Of a DNA stretch of 5,845 nucleotides, positions 5,733-5,845 are shown piece by piece. The stretch is from contig JAKSDN010000292.1 in NCBI GenBank assembly GCA_022360075.1, positions 1-5,845 on the forward strand, given 5' to 3'. Both the position numbers and the translations under genes were made by a program. Numbering within the stretch: the stretch's first letter is position 1; each line of letters begins with the position of its first letter. This DNA comes from Kiloniellales bacterium (GTDB taxonomy: Bacteria; Pseudomonadota; Alphaproteobacteria; Kiloniellales; JAKSDN01). Below the pieces are notes generated by a model, which had not been told where the DNA came from, did not search any database, and saw nothing but the letters and a program-made list of their open reading frames with translations.

Positions 5733-5845
5733 ATGGAAACGGACAAAGAGAAGCGGGAGATCAAGGCGATCGAAAGGCGCCGCTTCTTCGAGCTTTCCGC
5801 GAAGTACGGCGTGACCACCGCGTTGGTCGCGGCGGCCGGCGGCAC
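5733..5845 (+). CDS. N-terminus of a Tat-exported protein, possibly a transporter solute-binding protein (partial)
   Basis: Only 37 full codons are present; the rest is beyond the window. The protein starts METDKEKREIKAIERRRFFE and continues LSAKYGVTTALVAAAGG. A charged n-region, the twin-arginine motif ERRRFFE (R15, R16, F18, F19) and a mild alanine-rich hydrophobic stretch make a twin-arginine signal peptide, so the protein should be folded in the cytoplasm and exported to the periplasm. Signal peptides of this look (long lysine/glutamate-rich start, RRRFFELSAKYG) are, as I recall, seen on TRAP-type solute-binding proteins of alphaproteobacteria. With a LacI-family repressor and a small membrane protein next to it, a solute-binding protein is my best guess, but an exported enzyme is also possible. 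Its strong ribosome binding site and the 61-base gap suggest one operon with the 5420 gene. Confidence 0.7.
   Translation, partial: METDKEKREIKAIERRRFFELSAKYGVTTALVAAAGG

Noticed and set aside
5375..5845. A minus-strand frame of 156 codons over the operon start.
   Set aside because: It runs antisense through two genes that have their own ribosome binding sites, a Tat signal and membrane helices. Its own product shows no domain.

Overview
The window reads as chromosomal DNA of a GC-rich alphaproteobacterium, probably Rhodospirillales-like. The reasons are the strong G/C bias at third codon positions, the gene types, and several families of intergenic palindromes of a kind common in alphaproteobacterial genomes. 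The taxonomic call is inference from style, not from a marker gene.

Layout. (1) 3-323 (+) is the C-terminal end of a glutamine synthetase-superfamily ligase. (2) 461-2713 (+) is a large MscS-superfamily mechanosensitive channel with a signal peptide, about ten helices and a C-terminal pore plus beta domain. (3) 2714-2993 is a non-coding gap with two palindromic repeats. The larger one, about 118 bp, consists of nested perfect hairpins. (4) 2994-3890 (-) is a beta-hydroxyacid dehydrogenase. It carries a GRT active-site signature instead of the usual SGG and resembles the sulfolactaldehyde reductase YihU more than ordinary 3-hydroxyisobutyrate dehydrogenases. (5) 3891-4147 is a gap holding two inverted copies of a 30-bp repeat. 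(6) 4148-5218 (-) is a LacI/GalR-family regulator. (7) 5219-5419 is a divergent control region. (8) 5420-5671 (+) is a two-helix small membrane protein. It is followed by the start (5733, +) of a protein with a twin-arginine export signal, cut by the window edge.

How the right half may work together. A 12-bp core, GTAAGCGATTAC, occurs twice: just downstream of a plausible promoter for the small membrane protein (5354-5365), and inside the first codons of the LacI-family gene (5182-5193). A further inverted partial copy follows the first. This is the pattern expected of a LacI-family repressor that controls a divergent transport operon and itself. The exported protein and the small membrane protein may be the first genes of a solute transporter, possibly of TRAP type, but the window ends too early to show this. 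The YihU-like reductase downstream of the repressor gene would then be a candidate catabolic enzyme for the imported compound. A sulfonate or a related short-chain aldehyde acid is a working hypothesis only.

The left half (glutamine synthetase-like ligase, channel) has no evident functional link to the right half. The repeat-rich gap at 2714-2993 separates the two blocks, which are transcribed towards each other across it.
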